Shown here: in pieces, positions 35,194-44,587 of the stretch | Layout of the letters: every line of letters begins with the position of its first letter | Numbering within the stretch: the first letter of the stretch is position 1 | From: Nitrospirota bacterium | GTDB taxonomy: Bacteria > Nitrospirota > Thermodesulfovibrionia > Thermodesulfovibrionales > Magnetobacteriaceae | Assembly: GCA_015233015.1 (NCBI GenBank) | Contig: JADFYO010000004.1 | Coordinates: 33,826-97,825 of the forward strand | DNA length: 64,000 nucleotides | Direction of reading: 5' to 3' | Translations under genes and position numbers: made by a program | Notes under the pieces: generated by a model | Seen by the model: the letters and a program-made list of their open reading frames with translations, nothing else | Told to the model about the DNA's origin: nothing | Databases searched by the model: none

Positions 35194-37716
35194 TTGGACA
35201 CAGATAGACGACAGGATTTGATTGCAGGCTTAACGATCTTAATACTGTTATTTGTCTGCTATTACCAGATATTATTAAAGGCGGATTTTCTCACTACATG
35301 CGACTGTGTATATAGTTATGACAACGCAAATGAAACAGCTAAGGGGAATGGTTGGAGGCCTGACAAAGCGTGGGGTATTTCATTTTTTTATGGCGATCCG
35401 GCAGTACATCATCCCTGGTCAATATTCTCGTTGCTCCTTAGATTAGTCCCATCTCATAAAATTGCCTATACGGCAGCAATTCTGTTTCTTTTATTTCTTG
35501 CGGCATTTTCTAATTATTGTTTGTTGAAAAAGCTGCTTCCCGATTTAAATAAACTTAACTGGATGATTTTACCGATGCTTTCATTATTAGTCGTGTTTAC
35601 TCCCGGGCAGATGAAATATAGTAACGATAGAATATGGACTGCCTTATCGATTTGTGCGCCTCTGCTAATTATATTGCTTCATGATTACCTGCAGAAGCCA
35701 AAGTTTACTCATTTATTCTATTGTTCTATTTTGTTCTGGTTCAGTTTTTTTACAGGGAGCTATGTATGTATTAATCAATTGGCCGTTTTAGAGTTAATAT
35801 TTATAGTTATCTACTATTTATATTATAAACCATCATTAAAGCCGTTTCTTCTTAAAATAGCAGCGTTAAACATTTTTACATTGTTTTGGTTAATTCTTCT
35901 TGGCAGCTGGACATTTTATTCATTGATTGTAGAACATTCGATTATGGATTATGAAAGACCTATCACCCGCTGGAGTAGTTTATTAACAAACATCGCTATG
36001 TCTAATATTCTGGCTTTTGCAACAGATCTATTTCACACCGGATGGTTCCAGGAATCGAAAAGTTTTATCGGTTTAGAGTTTTTCCTTAAAAACAGCTGGA
36101 GAAATTGCTCTATAATATTTCCATTTGTAATGATTTATTTTGTTTTTAAGAAATCTAACGATTTTTGGGAATATTCAGTAAAATGGATAACCATATTTAT
36201 AACTGTTTTCTTTACTCTTGCCATAGATAATTTACCATTTATTGGATATATATTAGAAAGGATATTTAAGGGATATGGGTTCAATAAATATTATCTAATG
36301 AATTACACCTTTCAGATTGCTTTAATCGGCATATTTATTTCTAATCTTAACGATAAGAATAATATAACGGCAAGCCGGACGGGGAGATTCCTACAGCGAA
36401 TATTAGCCGTTGTTTTAGTTATAGTTTATCTGACTCTAACCATCGCATCCATCCTTATATTGACTAATTATGATTTTTTCTTTAACTATACTCTAAGAAT
36501 AGCCGACAGATGTTTCACAAGCATGAATATACCTTCGGGAGTAGCTTCCGGCAACGGATATTTTAAAGATTATCTATTGGAAATTATAAGAATAAACATT
36601 AAAATATTTAAATCGGGAATTAACTGGAATGCGACACTATATTATCTTTTAACAATTATCATAGTATTGCCGTTTATTAAAGATAAATGGCTGTTTAAGG
36701 CCATAAAAATAAGAAAATACCTGATTGTTATTTTGCTGTTACATGCGATATTACTATCATGGAGCTTATATCCTTTGAATAGGGATAATCACTATTGGAA
36801 AAACGACTTCGATTCAAATACTTTTAAACCGACTGACAGGTTTTATTTCGTTCGTGAAGACAAAAGTAAATTTAATCGGGACATTAATATATTAAAAAAA
36901 GACTGGCTATATGAAAACGGCGATGTGAAGGAGAAGATGAGAGATTTTCTACTGACACCCGGGTTGTGTTTAAGCAGCAACGTATCGATCATATCCTCTG
37001 ACACCAGGGCGTTTTCTTTTTTAGCTTTTAATAATGATGGCAAAGAAAGAATCAAAGAATTCAGGGATGTCGAATCCGGCCCGCTCTACTCGTCCGGCTT
37101 GCTTGACCTTGGCGCAGTTACATATTATTATTCGTTGACGGAATTATATAATCTCCCCGTGAATCTCACATTTTATAAGAGTACTAAAGATATATATATT
37201 TACAGGAATCTTTCAGCCTGGCCTTATTATTATCTGGCAGACGTTACACAGACAATAGATAGTCTTTCAGATCTTGCCTCCATAAAAAGCCTAAGGAAAG
37301 GTGCGGCATATATTTATGATAAAAATCTGCAAATAGCGCCTAAAGGCAAGTCGTATATAAATATGACACTCTTTTCTTTTGGGAAAATGGAGTTCGACTA
37401 TTCGGGAGAATCCGAAAACCTTTTAATCGTTGCGGACGCATGGCATCCTTTTTGGAGGGCATCGAATGGCAGCGGCGATTTAAAGGTAATCAGAGCTAAT
37501 GGTATTTTCAAGGGTGTGGTTCTGCCAAAAGGCAGCTATGCGGTAAGGTTATTTTTTGATACATCTCCATATGTACCTGGTATTTATATCGCAATAGCGA
37601 GCTGGTTTATTTTTCTGGCAATATGGATAGTATATTATAAAAGACCCCAAAAATTTGACAATATGTTAAACAGAACCTTCGGGGGGCAGCCGCCACACCG
37701 CGTTAATGGGCAATAA
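35194..37716 (+). CDS. Large polytopic membrane protein, YfhO-like
   Basis: About 12 hydrophobic helices fill residues 10-520, and a periplasmic region follows, ending with a membrane helix (YIAIASWFIFLAIWIVYY). The segment LLIVADAWHPFWRASNG...GIFKGVVLPKGSYAVRLFF is typical of the C-terminal part of YfhO/DUF6044-type proteins, which are GT-C-related and act in glycosylation of lipoteichoic acid or lipids. The TTG at 35194 is chosen because AGGAGG lies 5 nt upstream; the ORF track TTG at 35167 has none. The gene is strikingly AT-rich compared with its neighbours, a sign of transfer. Confidence 0.65.
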   Translation: MDTDRRQDLIAGLTILILLFVCYYQILLKADFLTTCDCVYSYDNANETAKGNGWRPDKAWGISFFYGDPAVHHPWSIFSLLLRLVPSHKIAYTAAILFLLFLAAFSNYCLLKKLLPDLNKLNWMILPMLSLLVVFTPGQMKYSNDRIWTALSICAPLLIILLHDYLQKPKFTHLFYCSILFWFSFFTGSYVCINQLAVLELIFIVIYYLYYKPSLKPFLLKIAALNIFTLFWLILLGSWTFYSLIVEHSIMDYERPITRWSSLLTNIAMSNILAFATDLFHTGWFQESKSFIGLEFFLKNSWRNCSIIFPFVMIYFVFKKSNDFWEYSVKWITIFITVFFTLAIDNLPFIGYILERIFKGYGFNKYYLMNYTFQIALIGIFISNLNDKNNITASRTGRFLQRILAVVLVIVYLTLTIASILILTNYDFFFNYTLRIADRCFTSMNIPSGVASGNGYFKDYLLEIIRINIKIFKSGINWNATLYYLLTIIIVLPFIKDKWLFKAIKIRKYLIVILLLHAILLSWSLYPLNRDNHYWKNDFDSNTFKPTDRFYFVREDKSKFNRDINILKKDWLYENGDVKEKMRDFLLTPGLCLSSNVSIISSDTRAFSFLAFNNDGKERIKEFRDVESGPLYSSGLLDLGAVTYYYSLTELYNLPVNLTFYKSTKDIYIYRNLSAWPYYYLADVTQTIDSLSDLASIKSLRKGAAYIYDKNLQIAPKGKSYINMTLFSFGKMEFDYSGESENLLIVADAWHPFWRASNGSGDLKVIRANGIFKGVVLPKGSYAVRLFFDTSPYVPGIYIAIASWFIFLAIWIVYYKRPQKFDNMLNRTFGGQPPHRVNGQ

Positions 37717-37868
37717 TGCTTAATTCCTGACGGATATGTTATTGGAATGTCCATGTTTAGATCTTATGTGTTAATATACTGCGTGTCAACGTTAAACGTG
37801 AAAGCGGCGGTAAGTATGTGCTGTGAGGGAAACGGCGGCGGGTGTAGTGCCGTCAATGAGGTTGTGCG

Positions 37869-38933
37869 TTGCAAATAAAATCTCATTTAAAAGACCTGTA
37901 CAGGGTAATAAGTTCAGGCATATCGAGAAAAGGGCAGCTGCGGCTCGACATGAATGAGGCATATGCCGCCCTCCCCGATGATTTCATAGACTCGGTGCTT
38001 TCTCATATAGACGCCGATTACTTATCGATGTATCCCGAATACGAAACGCTGCAGGAGAAGATTGCCCTCTCTGACGGCCTGGGACCTGAAAACATCTGTC
38101 TTTCAAACGGCTCAGACGCCGCAATTAAGTACATCTTCGAGGCGTTTGTATCGCCGGGCGATAGAATACTGCTTACCGAGCCGACATTTGCTATGTACCC
38201 GGTGTATTGCAAGATGTTCGACGCCTCGATAATTGCTGTCGAATATGGGGCAGACCTGTCTTTCCCGGTCGATAAATTTTTGGAATCGATAACGGGAGCA
38301 ATTAAATTAGCAGTCCTTATAAACCCAAATAACCCCACAGGGACATTAATTCATAAGGATGATGTTATAAGAATAGTAGAAAGGGCACGGGATTGCGGTG
38401 TGATTGCCGTTATTGACGAGGCATATTTTCACTTTTGCGGCGAGACGGTGATTGATAAGGTTCTGGAATATGAAAATCTGATAGTGTTAAGGACATTTTC
38501 AAAACTTTGCGCTATGGCGGCGTTGAGGCTTGGATACGCGGCTGCGTCCAGCGGGATTATCGGGGGGCTGAAAAAGGTAATCCCCACATTCGATGTAAAC
38601 GGCATAGCGGTGTTATTTGCCGGGCGGTTTCTGGATACACCGGGGCTTGTCAAATCGATGTTGAAGGAGTTCAAAGAAGGAAAGGCATTTCTGATGGACA
38701 AGCTGTCTCTCCATGGCATTGAGTTTGTTTCGGGGAATGCCAATTTTCTGCTCATAAGATGTCATGGCAGAGCCGCGGAGATAGTAAGGGCGCTATCGGA
38801 GAGAAACATTCTTGTCGGCGGTGGATTCAAACTGCACATGCTCAGGGATTACATAAGAGTTACCGTCTCAAAGAAGGAGATTATGGAGCGGTTTTTCGAT
38901 GAGTTTATAGGTATCTACAGGAAGATGATTTAG
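37869..38933 (+). CDS. Histidinol-phosphate aminotransferase-like PLP enzyme
   Basis: A class I/II aminotransferase of 354 residues, close to HisC: RLDMNEAYAALP, ICLSNGSDAAIKYIFEAF, INPNNPTGTLI, VIDEAYFHF and the PLP lysine in RTFSKLCAMAALRLGYA. Start is TTG with GAGG about 8 nt upstream. No other histidine genes are near, and the next gene (6 nt away) is a surface-carbohydrate protein, so I infer an amino-sugar or amino-acid conversion for glycan decoration rather than histidine synthesis. Transfer of an amino group from glutamate is the expected reaction. Confidence 0.85.
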   Translation: MQIKSHLKDLYRVISSGISRKGQLRLDMNEAYAALPDDFIDSVLSHIDADYLSMYPEYETLQEKIALSDGLGPENICLSNGSDAAIKYIFEAFVSPGDRILLTEPTFAMYPVYCKMFDASIIAVEYGADLSFPVDKFLESITGAIKLAVLINPNNPTGTLIHKDDVIRIVERARDCGVIAVIDEAYFHFCGETVIDKVLEYENLIVLRTFSKLCAMAALRLGYAAASSGIIGGLKKVIPTFDVNGIAVLFAGRFLDTPGLVKSMLKEFKEGKAFLMDKLSLHGIEFVSGNANFLLIRCHGRAAEIVRALSERNILVGGGFKLHMLRDYIRVTVSKKEIMERFFDEFIGIYRKMI

Positions 38934-38939
38934 GGGATT

Positions 38940-40859
38940 GTGAAACTTTTAGTAATATTCGACAAAACTATCGATATCGATACAGTTGACCTCAGAGGAA
39001 TAGATACGGCGGCGCTTTTTCCACTGACCGGCGATATTAATATTACGAAAAAAATCGAATTGGCGCTTTCTGAAAAATTAGGGGGCAATGGCTGCGTTAC
39101 AACTATAAATTCCACTGATATGGTTCACGCCGAGGTTGATTTCATTGTGGAGACAATCAGTAAATGGTCTTCCTCCATCGGCATTCATAAGATCAAAGGG
39201 AAAACCCTGAGGGAGTGGCTTAAACTTCCGGGAAGGAGGATAAGCACATGGTGGTTTGGCTCTATTGCCGAGAAAAACACTCTGAAAACAGATTTATTTT
39301 TCAGGCTGGCTCAATCTAACGCCGTGCAAAAGGCGGTTATTGCTTCTGGCTGCGGCCTCTGCCTTATCGCGCTTGCCGACGGGGATATAGCAAAGGCAGC
39401 CGCGTTGACGGCCGTCAAATCAGGAATAACCTATAAGGTGGTTTCACCGGAGACAAGTGCCCGGAATGCCGTCGTTCGTTCAATAAGGTCATCGCCCGTG
39501 ATTTCGGGGCTTTTAAGATTGCTGGATTTTGCCAGACGCGGCGTCAGAGCCAGAAGCAATATGGGGAATATAGGGCGGCGGCTTCCCGATAAACAATCCG
39601 TACTTTTTATAACATACTTTCCTTCGGTGGATAAGGAAAAGGCCTTAAAGGGTGTTTTCGAGAATAAATACGCAAAATCGCTGCAACAAAAACTAAAGGC
39701 ACTCGATATCCCTGTATTGTGGGGTGCGATGTATGTTGCGGTTAATAATTATACATTCGTGGATGCTATAGCGCTTGCCAGAGGGTTTGTTAAAAACGGA
39801 GAGAGACTGTTCTTCATCGAAGAGTTCGCATCGATGTCAATCATATTTGAAGCGCTTAGTCTGTGGCTCAGACAGTTAGTAATCGGCAGCTTATTATTTC
39901 GATTTATAAAAAAGGCTGTTTTGAATCCACCGTTAAACGCCGAAAACTACGGCTTAGCCCAATCTCTCTGGAAGGAGTCGTTTTATGGCATCCCTGCCGT
40001 CGAAGGCATTTTATATTATCTGACCTATGAGAGGATATTCAGGGAAGTTCCAGACATTTCGAAATGTATATACTACTCGGAGATGCACCCATGGGAAATG
40101 GCCCTCAACGCCGCCAAACCCGCTGAGCTTCACAGCATAGGCTTTCTTCACACTACGCTTTCAAAGAGGGATATGTACTATTTAAAAGACGCCGTTGATT
40201 TCACCGGAGAGTTTAAATGTCCGGCACCTGACACACTTGCCTGTAACGGCGGTCACGCTGAGAGGCTGCTGAAGGCGCAGGGGTACTCAAATGTGCAAAC
40301 CCTCGAGGCCGTAAGGCAGATGTATCTGGAGGATATTCTAAGGACTCGCCCTACCCCCTCAGCCCAAAGGTCAGCTCTTCTCGTAGCCGGTACGATAGAC
40401 CGGGCAGAGACTATGTCACTGATTACGTTGATTGACAATGCCATAGACAACCTTCCCCCCGTAACGCTCTGGTTTAAGGGCCACCCCGCTCTGCCGTTTG
40501 AGGGATTGTTTGAAGAGCTTGGAATAAAAGGGAAATATACAATAAAACACGGCGATATTACTGAGTATCTTGGTGAATCGTTTGCGGTAATCGTCTCATC
40601 GGGCACGGCAGCCCTCGAGGCTATTGCATACGGCGCCGAGGTAATTATCCCATTTTTCCCCAACTGCGGCAACACAAATCCCCTTTGTGATTTCGGCGGC
40701 TTTTATCACAGGGTGACATCGAAAGACGAATTGGCTGCAACTGTAGTAAGACTTCGTGGCGGTGCCACCCTTCACACAATCGATGACAAGAGAGAGCTTA
40801 TAAGAAACTACTGGCTTTTCGACAGCAGTCTTCAGAGATGGGCGGCATTATTGAGATGA
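38940..40859 (+). CDS. Putative surface-carbohydrate biosynthesis protein
   Basis: This 639-residue soluble protein has a GT-B-like C-terminal half: HSIGFLHTTLSKRDMYY, TLWFKGHPALPFEGL, then SSGTAALEAIAYGAEVIIPFFP, a donor-binding pattern (serine-rich loop plus Glu) seen in CDP-glycerol/poly-sialic type transferases. I recall similar proteins in Leptospira O-antigen loci, but cannot check this. The start is GTG, 6 nt after the aminotransferase. Its last 4 nt overlap the cyclase gene (ATGA), so the aminotransferase, this gene and the CHASE2 cyclase may share a transcript. Confidence 0.55.
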   Translation: MKLLVIFDKTIDIDTVDLRGIDTAALFPLTGDINITKKIELALSEKLGGNGCVTTINSTDMVHAEVDFIVETISKWSSSIGIHKIKGKTLREWLKLPGRRISTWWFGSIAEKNTLKTDLFFRLAQSNAVQKAVIASGCGLCLIALADGDIAKAAALTAVKSGITYKVVSPETSARNAVVRSIRSSPVISGLLRLLDFARRGVRARSNMGNIGRRLPDKQSVLFITYFPSVDKEKALKGVFENKYAKSLQQKLKALDIPVLWGAMYVAVNNYTFVDAIALARGFVKNGERLFFIEEFASMSIIFEALSLWLRQLVIGSLLFRFIKKAVLNPPLNAENYGLAQSLWKESFYGIPAVEGILYYLTYERIFREVPDISKCIYYSEMHPWEMALNAAKPAELHSIGFLHTTLSKRDMYYLKDAVDFTGEFKCPAPDTLACNGGHAERLLKAQGYSNVQTLEAVRQMYLEDILRTRPTPSAQRSALLVAGTIDRAETMSLITLIDNAIDNLPPVTLWFKGHPALPFEGLFEELGIKGKYTIKHGDITEYLGESFAVIVSSGTAALEAIAYGAEVIIPFFPNCGNTNPLCDFGGFYHRVTSKDELAATVVRLRGGATLHTIDDKRELIRNYWLFDSSLQRWAALLR

Positions 40860-42946
40860 AAAAGAAACTGCCGATACTTACCGCCATAACATTTCTCCTG
40901 TCCCTGATATTGTATTTGTCCGGGAGTTTTGATTATTTTGAACTGAAGGCCTACGATATATACTGCCGGTATTTAAATCCCGCGACCGCCGCGGACAATA
41001 TCGTCATCGTCAAGATTGACCAGAATAGCCTTGACGCAAGGAGCAAGCAGGGTACAAATTGGCCGTGGCCGCGCCAGCTCTACGTCCCGATTGTAGAATA
41101 TATGTCGGAGGCCGACGCGGTGTTTATCGATATACTATATACCGAGGCGTCCTCCTACGGCGTGGATGACGACAAGATGTTTGCCGATGCCGTAAAGAAG
41201 GCCGGCAATGTCTATATTGCCCTTTTTCTTTCGGTAAATCCCCCAAAACAAGCAGCATCGGAGGCCGAAGAGCAACTTATAAAACGCATAGAAGTCAAAG
41301 GTGACGCCGCACCGTTCAGTTCTTTTAACTCGATGATAACCCCGATAGAGGTACTGATGGATGCGGCAAGAGGCGGCGGCAACGTCGCGATTTCACCGGA
41401 TAAGGACGGCATTTACAGGAAAATCCCCATGTTCTTTAAACTAAGAGGGCATATCATACCGTATTTTTCGCTTGAATATCTGACAGATAAAAAAATTGCC
41501 GCAATTGACAACGGGCGTATAATTATAAGGGGAAAAGAGGTGCCGGGAACGGCCCCCCTTCTGAGATTTTCAACCCGAAAGGAACCCTATAAGTCTATCT
41601 CCGCCATAAATATAATAGACTCCTATATTTCCGTTAACCAGTCGGAGACGCCTGAGATAAAAAAGGCATTTTTTAAGGGGAAGACCGTTTTTATGGGGTT
41701 GACAGCGGCCGGGCTGTATGATTTAAAATCCACACCGGTTTCCGCCGTCTCAACGGGGATAAATATCCATGCCGCCGCCTTTGACAATATGGTAAACGGC
41801 GGGTTTATCAAGCGGCTTGGGAAGGGTTACGTGATTATTCCCATGTTTTTCTTATCTCTCTTTGCCGTGTTCTCGGTGCTGAGACGCCATTCGCTTTTAA
41901 ACAACATCGCGGCATTGGCGGCGTCCGTAGCCGCGATAATAGCAGTCACGGCCATTTTATTCAGAAATTCGATATATCTGGAGGTCATACCGCTTTTAAA
42001 TGCCGGCATAACAAGCTTTATTGCAGCCCTTGCGTATAGTTACGCCTCTGAGGGAAAGCAGCGGCTGTTTCTCAAGACGGTTTTTACGCAGTATATGGAC
42101 AAAAAGATTGCCGACCATATATTGAAAAATCCCGAGCTGCTGAAACCCGGCGGCAGCACTATGAATGTCGTGGTGTTTTTTGCCGACATCGCAGGCTTTA
42201 CGACAATATCCGAGATGCAGACCGCAGAGGAGACGGCCATTATGCTTCATGGCGTGATGAGCGAGCTGACAGAGGTAATCATCGCCTATGGCGGCGTCGT
42301 GGATAAGTATATCGGCGACTGCATAATGGCGTTCTGGGGCGCACCGGTCATCTCCGACAGCGATGAGATAAACTCATGCAGCGCCTCTGTCAACTGCCTG
42401 AAGGCGCTGGACAAGGTCAACAGCGAATTTAAAACGAAGGGGTTCCCCAATATATCCCTGCGCATAGGAATGCACAAAGGCGACGCAATCGCTGGCAATA
42501 TGGGCAGCAACAGGCTCTATAATTTTACCGTCATAGGGGACACCGTGAATCTGGCGTCACGCCTTGAATCGGTAAACAAGTATTTTAAGACAAATATAAT
42601 AATAAGCGAGGACATACTAAACGGCACAAACGGCCTGTTTCTGAGCCGCGAGCTTGCCCTCATCGAGGTTAAGGGCAAGAGCATACCGGTAAAGATATTT
42701 GAGGTGATGGGGTTTCTCGAGGGAGTTGACAGCGATAAAAGGGTTCTGGCCGGGCAATATTCTGCCGCGATGCACTTATTTAAAGAGGGAAAGTGGCAGG
42801 ATGCGGCTGATAAATTAGAGGAACTGCTGGGACAATATCCCAACGACGGGCCGTCCAATCTCCTGTTAAAACGGGTAAAAAATTGTTTGGCGGCGCCGCC
42901 CCCCTTGACAAACGACTGGATAATTGTTAAAATGACCGAGAAGTGA
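40856..42946 (+). CDS. CHASE2-domain class III adenylate/guanylate cyclase
   Basis: An N-terminal helix is followed by a periplasmic CHASE2 sensor (residues 25-300, with FELKAYDIYCRYLNP and NIVIVKIDQNSLD). Three membrane helices lie around 320-395, then a class III cyclase domain at about 425-610. Metal-binding Asp residues are in VVFFADIAGFTT and YIGDCIMAFWG, and the transition-state Asn and Arg are in TVNLASRLES, so the catalytic centre looks intact. About 70 residues with a TPR-like helix pair follow. It makes cAMP or cGMP in response to an outside signal. I used the ATG at 40856 because it overlaps the upstream stop (ATGA); the ORF track start is six codons earlier. Confidence 0.9.
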   Translation: MKKKLPILTAITFLLSLILYLSGSFDYFELKAYDIYCRYLNPATAADNIVIVKIDQNSLDARSKQGTNWPWPRQLYVPIVEYMSEADAVFIDILYTEASSYGVDDDKMFADAVKKAGNVYIALFLSVNPPKQAASEAEEQLIKRIEVKGDAAPFSSFNSMITPIEVLMDAARGGGNVAISPDKDGIYRKIPMFFKLRGHIIPYFSLEYLTDKKIAAIDNGRIIIRGKEVPGTAPLLRFSTRKEPYKSISAINIIDSYISVNQSETPEIKKAFFKGKTVFMGLTAAGLYDLKSTPVSAVSTGINIHAAAFDNMVNGGFIKRLGKGYVIIPMFFLSLFAVFSVLRRHSLLNNIAALAASVAAIIAVTAILFRNSIYLEVIPLLNAGITSFIAALAYSYASEGKQRLFLKTVFTQYMDKKIADHILKNPELLKPGGSTMNVVVFFADIAGFTTISEMQTAEETAIMLHGVMSELTEVIIAYGGVVDKYIGDCIMAFWGAPVISDSDEINSCSASVNCLKALDKVNSEFKTKGFPNISLRIGMHKGDAIAGNMGSNRLYNFTVIGDTVNLASRLESVNKYFKTNIIISEDILNGTNGLFLSRELALIEVKGKSIPVKIFEVMGFLEGVDSDKRVLAGQYSAAMHLFKEGKWQDAADKLEELLGQYPNDGPSNLLLKRVKNCLAAPPPLTNDWIIVKMTEK

Positions 42947-43398
42947 TGAAAAGATTTGCTGTCATAATACTCTTGTTGCTCATCCCCGTGGTCGTATATG
43001 GGGAGACGATGCAGGTAATAACGAAGGAAAATGCGGTCAGGGCGGAATGTAATTTTTTCTCCACCGTGACGGTGATGGTCAAATATGCCGACGCGTTAGA
43101 GATAGTCTCGACGAAGGGCGACTGGTATATGGTGAAATTCGGGGGCAAGTCCGGCTGTATTCACAAGAGCGCGCTGGATAAGACCGCCGTTAAATTAGCC
43201 AAGTCAGAAAGCGGCAGCCATGCCGCCTCCAGTGATGAGGTGTCCTTGGCGGGCAAGGGATTTAACCCGCAGGTTGAGGACGCTTATAAGCAGAAGCACC
43301 CGGAATTGGATTTTAATCTTGTCGCTAAGGTTGAGGGCTATACGGTGGCGGCTGAGAGAGTTTCAGAGTTTATCAAAGATGGGGGGCTGACGGAATAA
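42946..43398 (+). CDS. Secreted SH3-domain protein
   Basis: A 150-residue protein with a signal peptide (MKRFAVIILLLLIPVVVYG, cleavage near residue 19). The bacterial SH3 domain spans about residues 22-80 (VITKENAVRAECNFFSTV, DWYMVKFGGKSGCIHKSAL), as in cell-wall-binding or SLAP-like periplasmic proteins. The C-terminal part is hydrophilic with a short amphipathic helix. The ATG overlaps the cyclase stop (TGATG), so translation is coupled. The function is unknown. It may link the cyclase sensor and the M48 protease in the periplasm, which is inference. Confidence 0.8.
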   Translation: MKRFAVIILLLLIPVVVYGETMQVITKENAVRAECNFFSTVTVMVKYADALEIVSTKGDWYMVKFGGKSGCIHKSALDKTAVKLAKSESGSHAASSDEVSLAGKGFNPQVEDAYKQKHPELDFNLVAKVEGYTVAAERVSEFIKDGGLTE

Positions 43399-43405
43399 TT
43401 TGACT

Positions 43406-44284
43406 ATGAGACGATTCTTTGACATAAAACGATTTTTTGGCGCGACGTTATTTTCGGTGTTTATATTTACGGGCTTTCTGCCGCCGCTTCCGGACTTGAC
43501 GGAGAAGGTTGTAAAGGTTGGGACAGCTGTGACCAAGGCGGCGCGCCCAATATCACCGGAAGAGGAATACTATATCGGCAGGTCGGTTGCGGCAAGGATA
43601 TTGGCGTCTTATAAGCTTTTAAATAACGATGCGTTTACGACATATATTAATCTCACGGGGCAGACGATAGCGTTTCACTCGGAGACGCCGTTCACATATG
43701 GCGGCTATCACTTTGCGGTGCTGGATTCGAAGGAGATAAATGCCTTTGCGTGTCCGGGCGGGATTATATTTATCACAAAGGGCATGATAGATTTAGCGGT
43801 AAACGAGGACCAGCTTGCCGCGATACTTGCGCATGAGGTCGCGCATATAAACCATAAGGACGGTATTGGGGCAATTCAGTCGTCCCGCTGGTCGGAGGCG
43901 CTGACCGTTGTCGGCTCAGAGGCCGCGAAGCAATACACCTCCGGTCAGGTCTCCCAGCTGCTGAATATCTTTGAAGGGTCGATAGACGACGTTTTTAAAT
44001 CTCTGGTAACAAGCGGTTACTCCAAATCGCAGGAATATGCGGCTGACGAAAGCGCGCTTGTTTATTTAAGGGCGTCGGGATATAATCCATCGGCGCTGAA
44101 AGATGTCCTGAATAATCTTCAGGGGAAGGCAAGTGCCGCAGGCGGCGGTGTCTTCAAGACCCATCCATCGACTGCTGACAGGATAGCAAACATAAGCGCT
44201 AAGCTCACCGCGTCTCAAGTCTCGGAGTTTTTTGAGGTTCGCACGAAGAGATTTTCTGAGCAGTACGGCAGTTTCGTAAGATAA
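43406..44284 (+). CDS. M48-family zinc metalloprotease (periplasmic, BepA/LoiP-like core)
   Basis: The protein has an N-terminal hydrophobic segment (signal or anchor), then ISPEEEYYIGRSVAARIL, INAFACPGGIIFITKGMI, and the zinc site HEVAH with the third ligand in SQEYAADESALVYL. This matches the catalytic core of periplasmic M48 proteases that degrade misassembled outer-membrane proteins. No TPR extension is present. The ATG at 43406 is used; the TTG at 43400 is an alternative. It is the last gene of the CHASE2-SH3-M48 unit. Confidence 0.87.
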   Translation: MRRFFDIKRFFGATLFSVFIFTGFLPPLPDLTEKVVKVGTAVTKAARPISPEEEYYIGRSVAARILASYKLLNNDAFTTYINLTGQTIAFHSETPFTYGGYHFAVLDSKEINAFACPGGIIFITKGMIDLAVNEDQLAAILAHEVAHINHKDGIGAIQSSRWSEALTVVGSEAAKQYTSGQVSQLLNIFEGSIDDVFKSLVTSGYSKSQEYAADESALVYLRASGYNPSALKDVLNNLQGKASAAGGGVFKTHPSTADRIANISAKLTASQVSEFFEVRTKRFSEQYGSFVR

Positions 44285-44587
44285 GACTACATACTACTAC
44301 CAAAATTCGTTAATACAACGGATGTTCCCCCGGCAAAAACGAGTGAAATCGTTATAGTAGGTAATTTACCCTTATTACTCTCTGATTACCTACAATAAAA
44401 CCAGCTATACACCTATTGTTATCCCAAGTGATTCATCATATAATTATCTGAGGTAAGCACATCCCAATCTCTCTGTCAGAGGAGGGAAATATAAACATTC
44501 AGATATGTAAAGGTGCAAAGCGAAATGCCACCCGGGCAACTTAGTGGTACCGTTGAAAATATAGGAGCAAAAACGTGAGGTGAAACC
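44285..44587. other. 303-nt non-coding region upstream of glgP, with an inverted repeat
   Basis: No ORF of note. A perfect 9-bp inverted repeat (44357-44365 GTAGGTAAT / 44385-44393 ATTACCTAC, 19-nt loop) is the clearest element. An orphan Shine-Dalgarno-like AGAGGAGGG at about 44477 has no reading frame behind it. I see no convincing -35/-10 pair, and could not match the 70 nt before the gene to a known riboswitch. Confidence 0.5.
44357..44393 (+). promoter_or_regulatory. Inverted repeat, possible operator or attenuator
   Basis: GTAGGTAAT and ATTACCTAC are perfect 9-bp arms separated by 19 nt, about 195 nt before the glgP start. Followed by AATAAAA. Could be a regulator-binding site or a stem in a leader RNA. 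Confidence 0.4.

Noticed and set aside
37869-38933. Histidine biosynthesis hisC
   Set aside because: The family is right, but no other his genes are near and the gene is coupled to a surface-carbohydrate gene.
44500-44575. Possible GEMM-type (c-di-GMP-I) riboswitch before glgP
   Set aside because: Only a CAAAGC and a late GGTACCG recall the motif. The first half with its conserved GCACAGGGCAAACC-type strand is missing, and the spacing does not fit.
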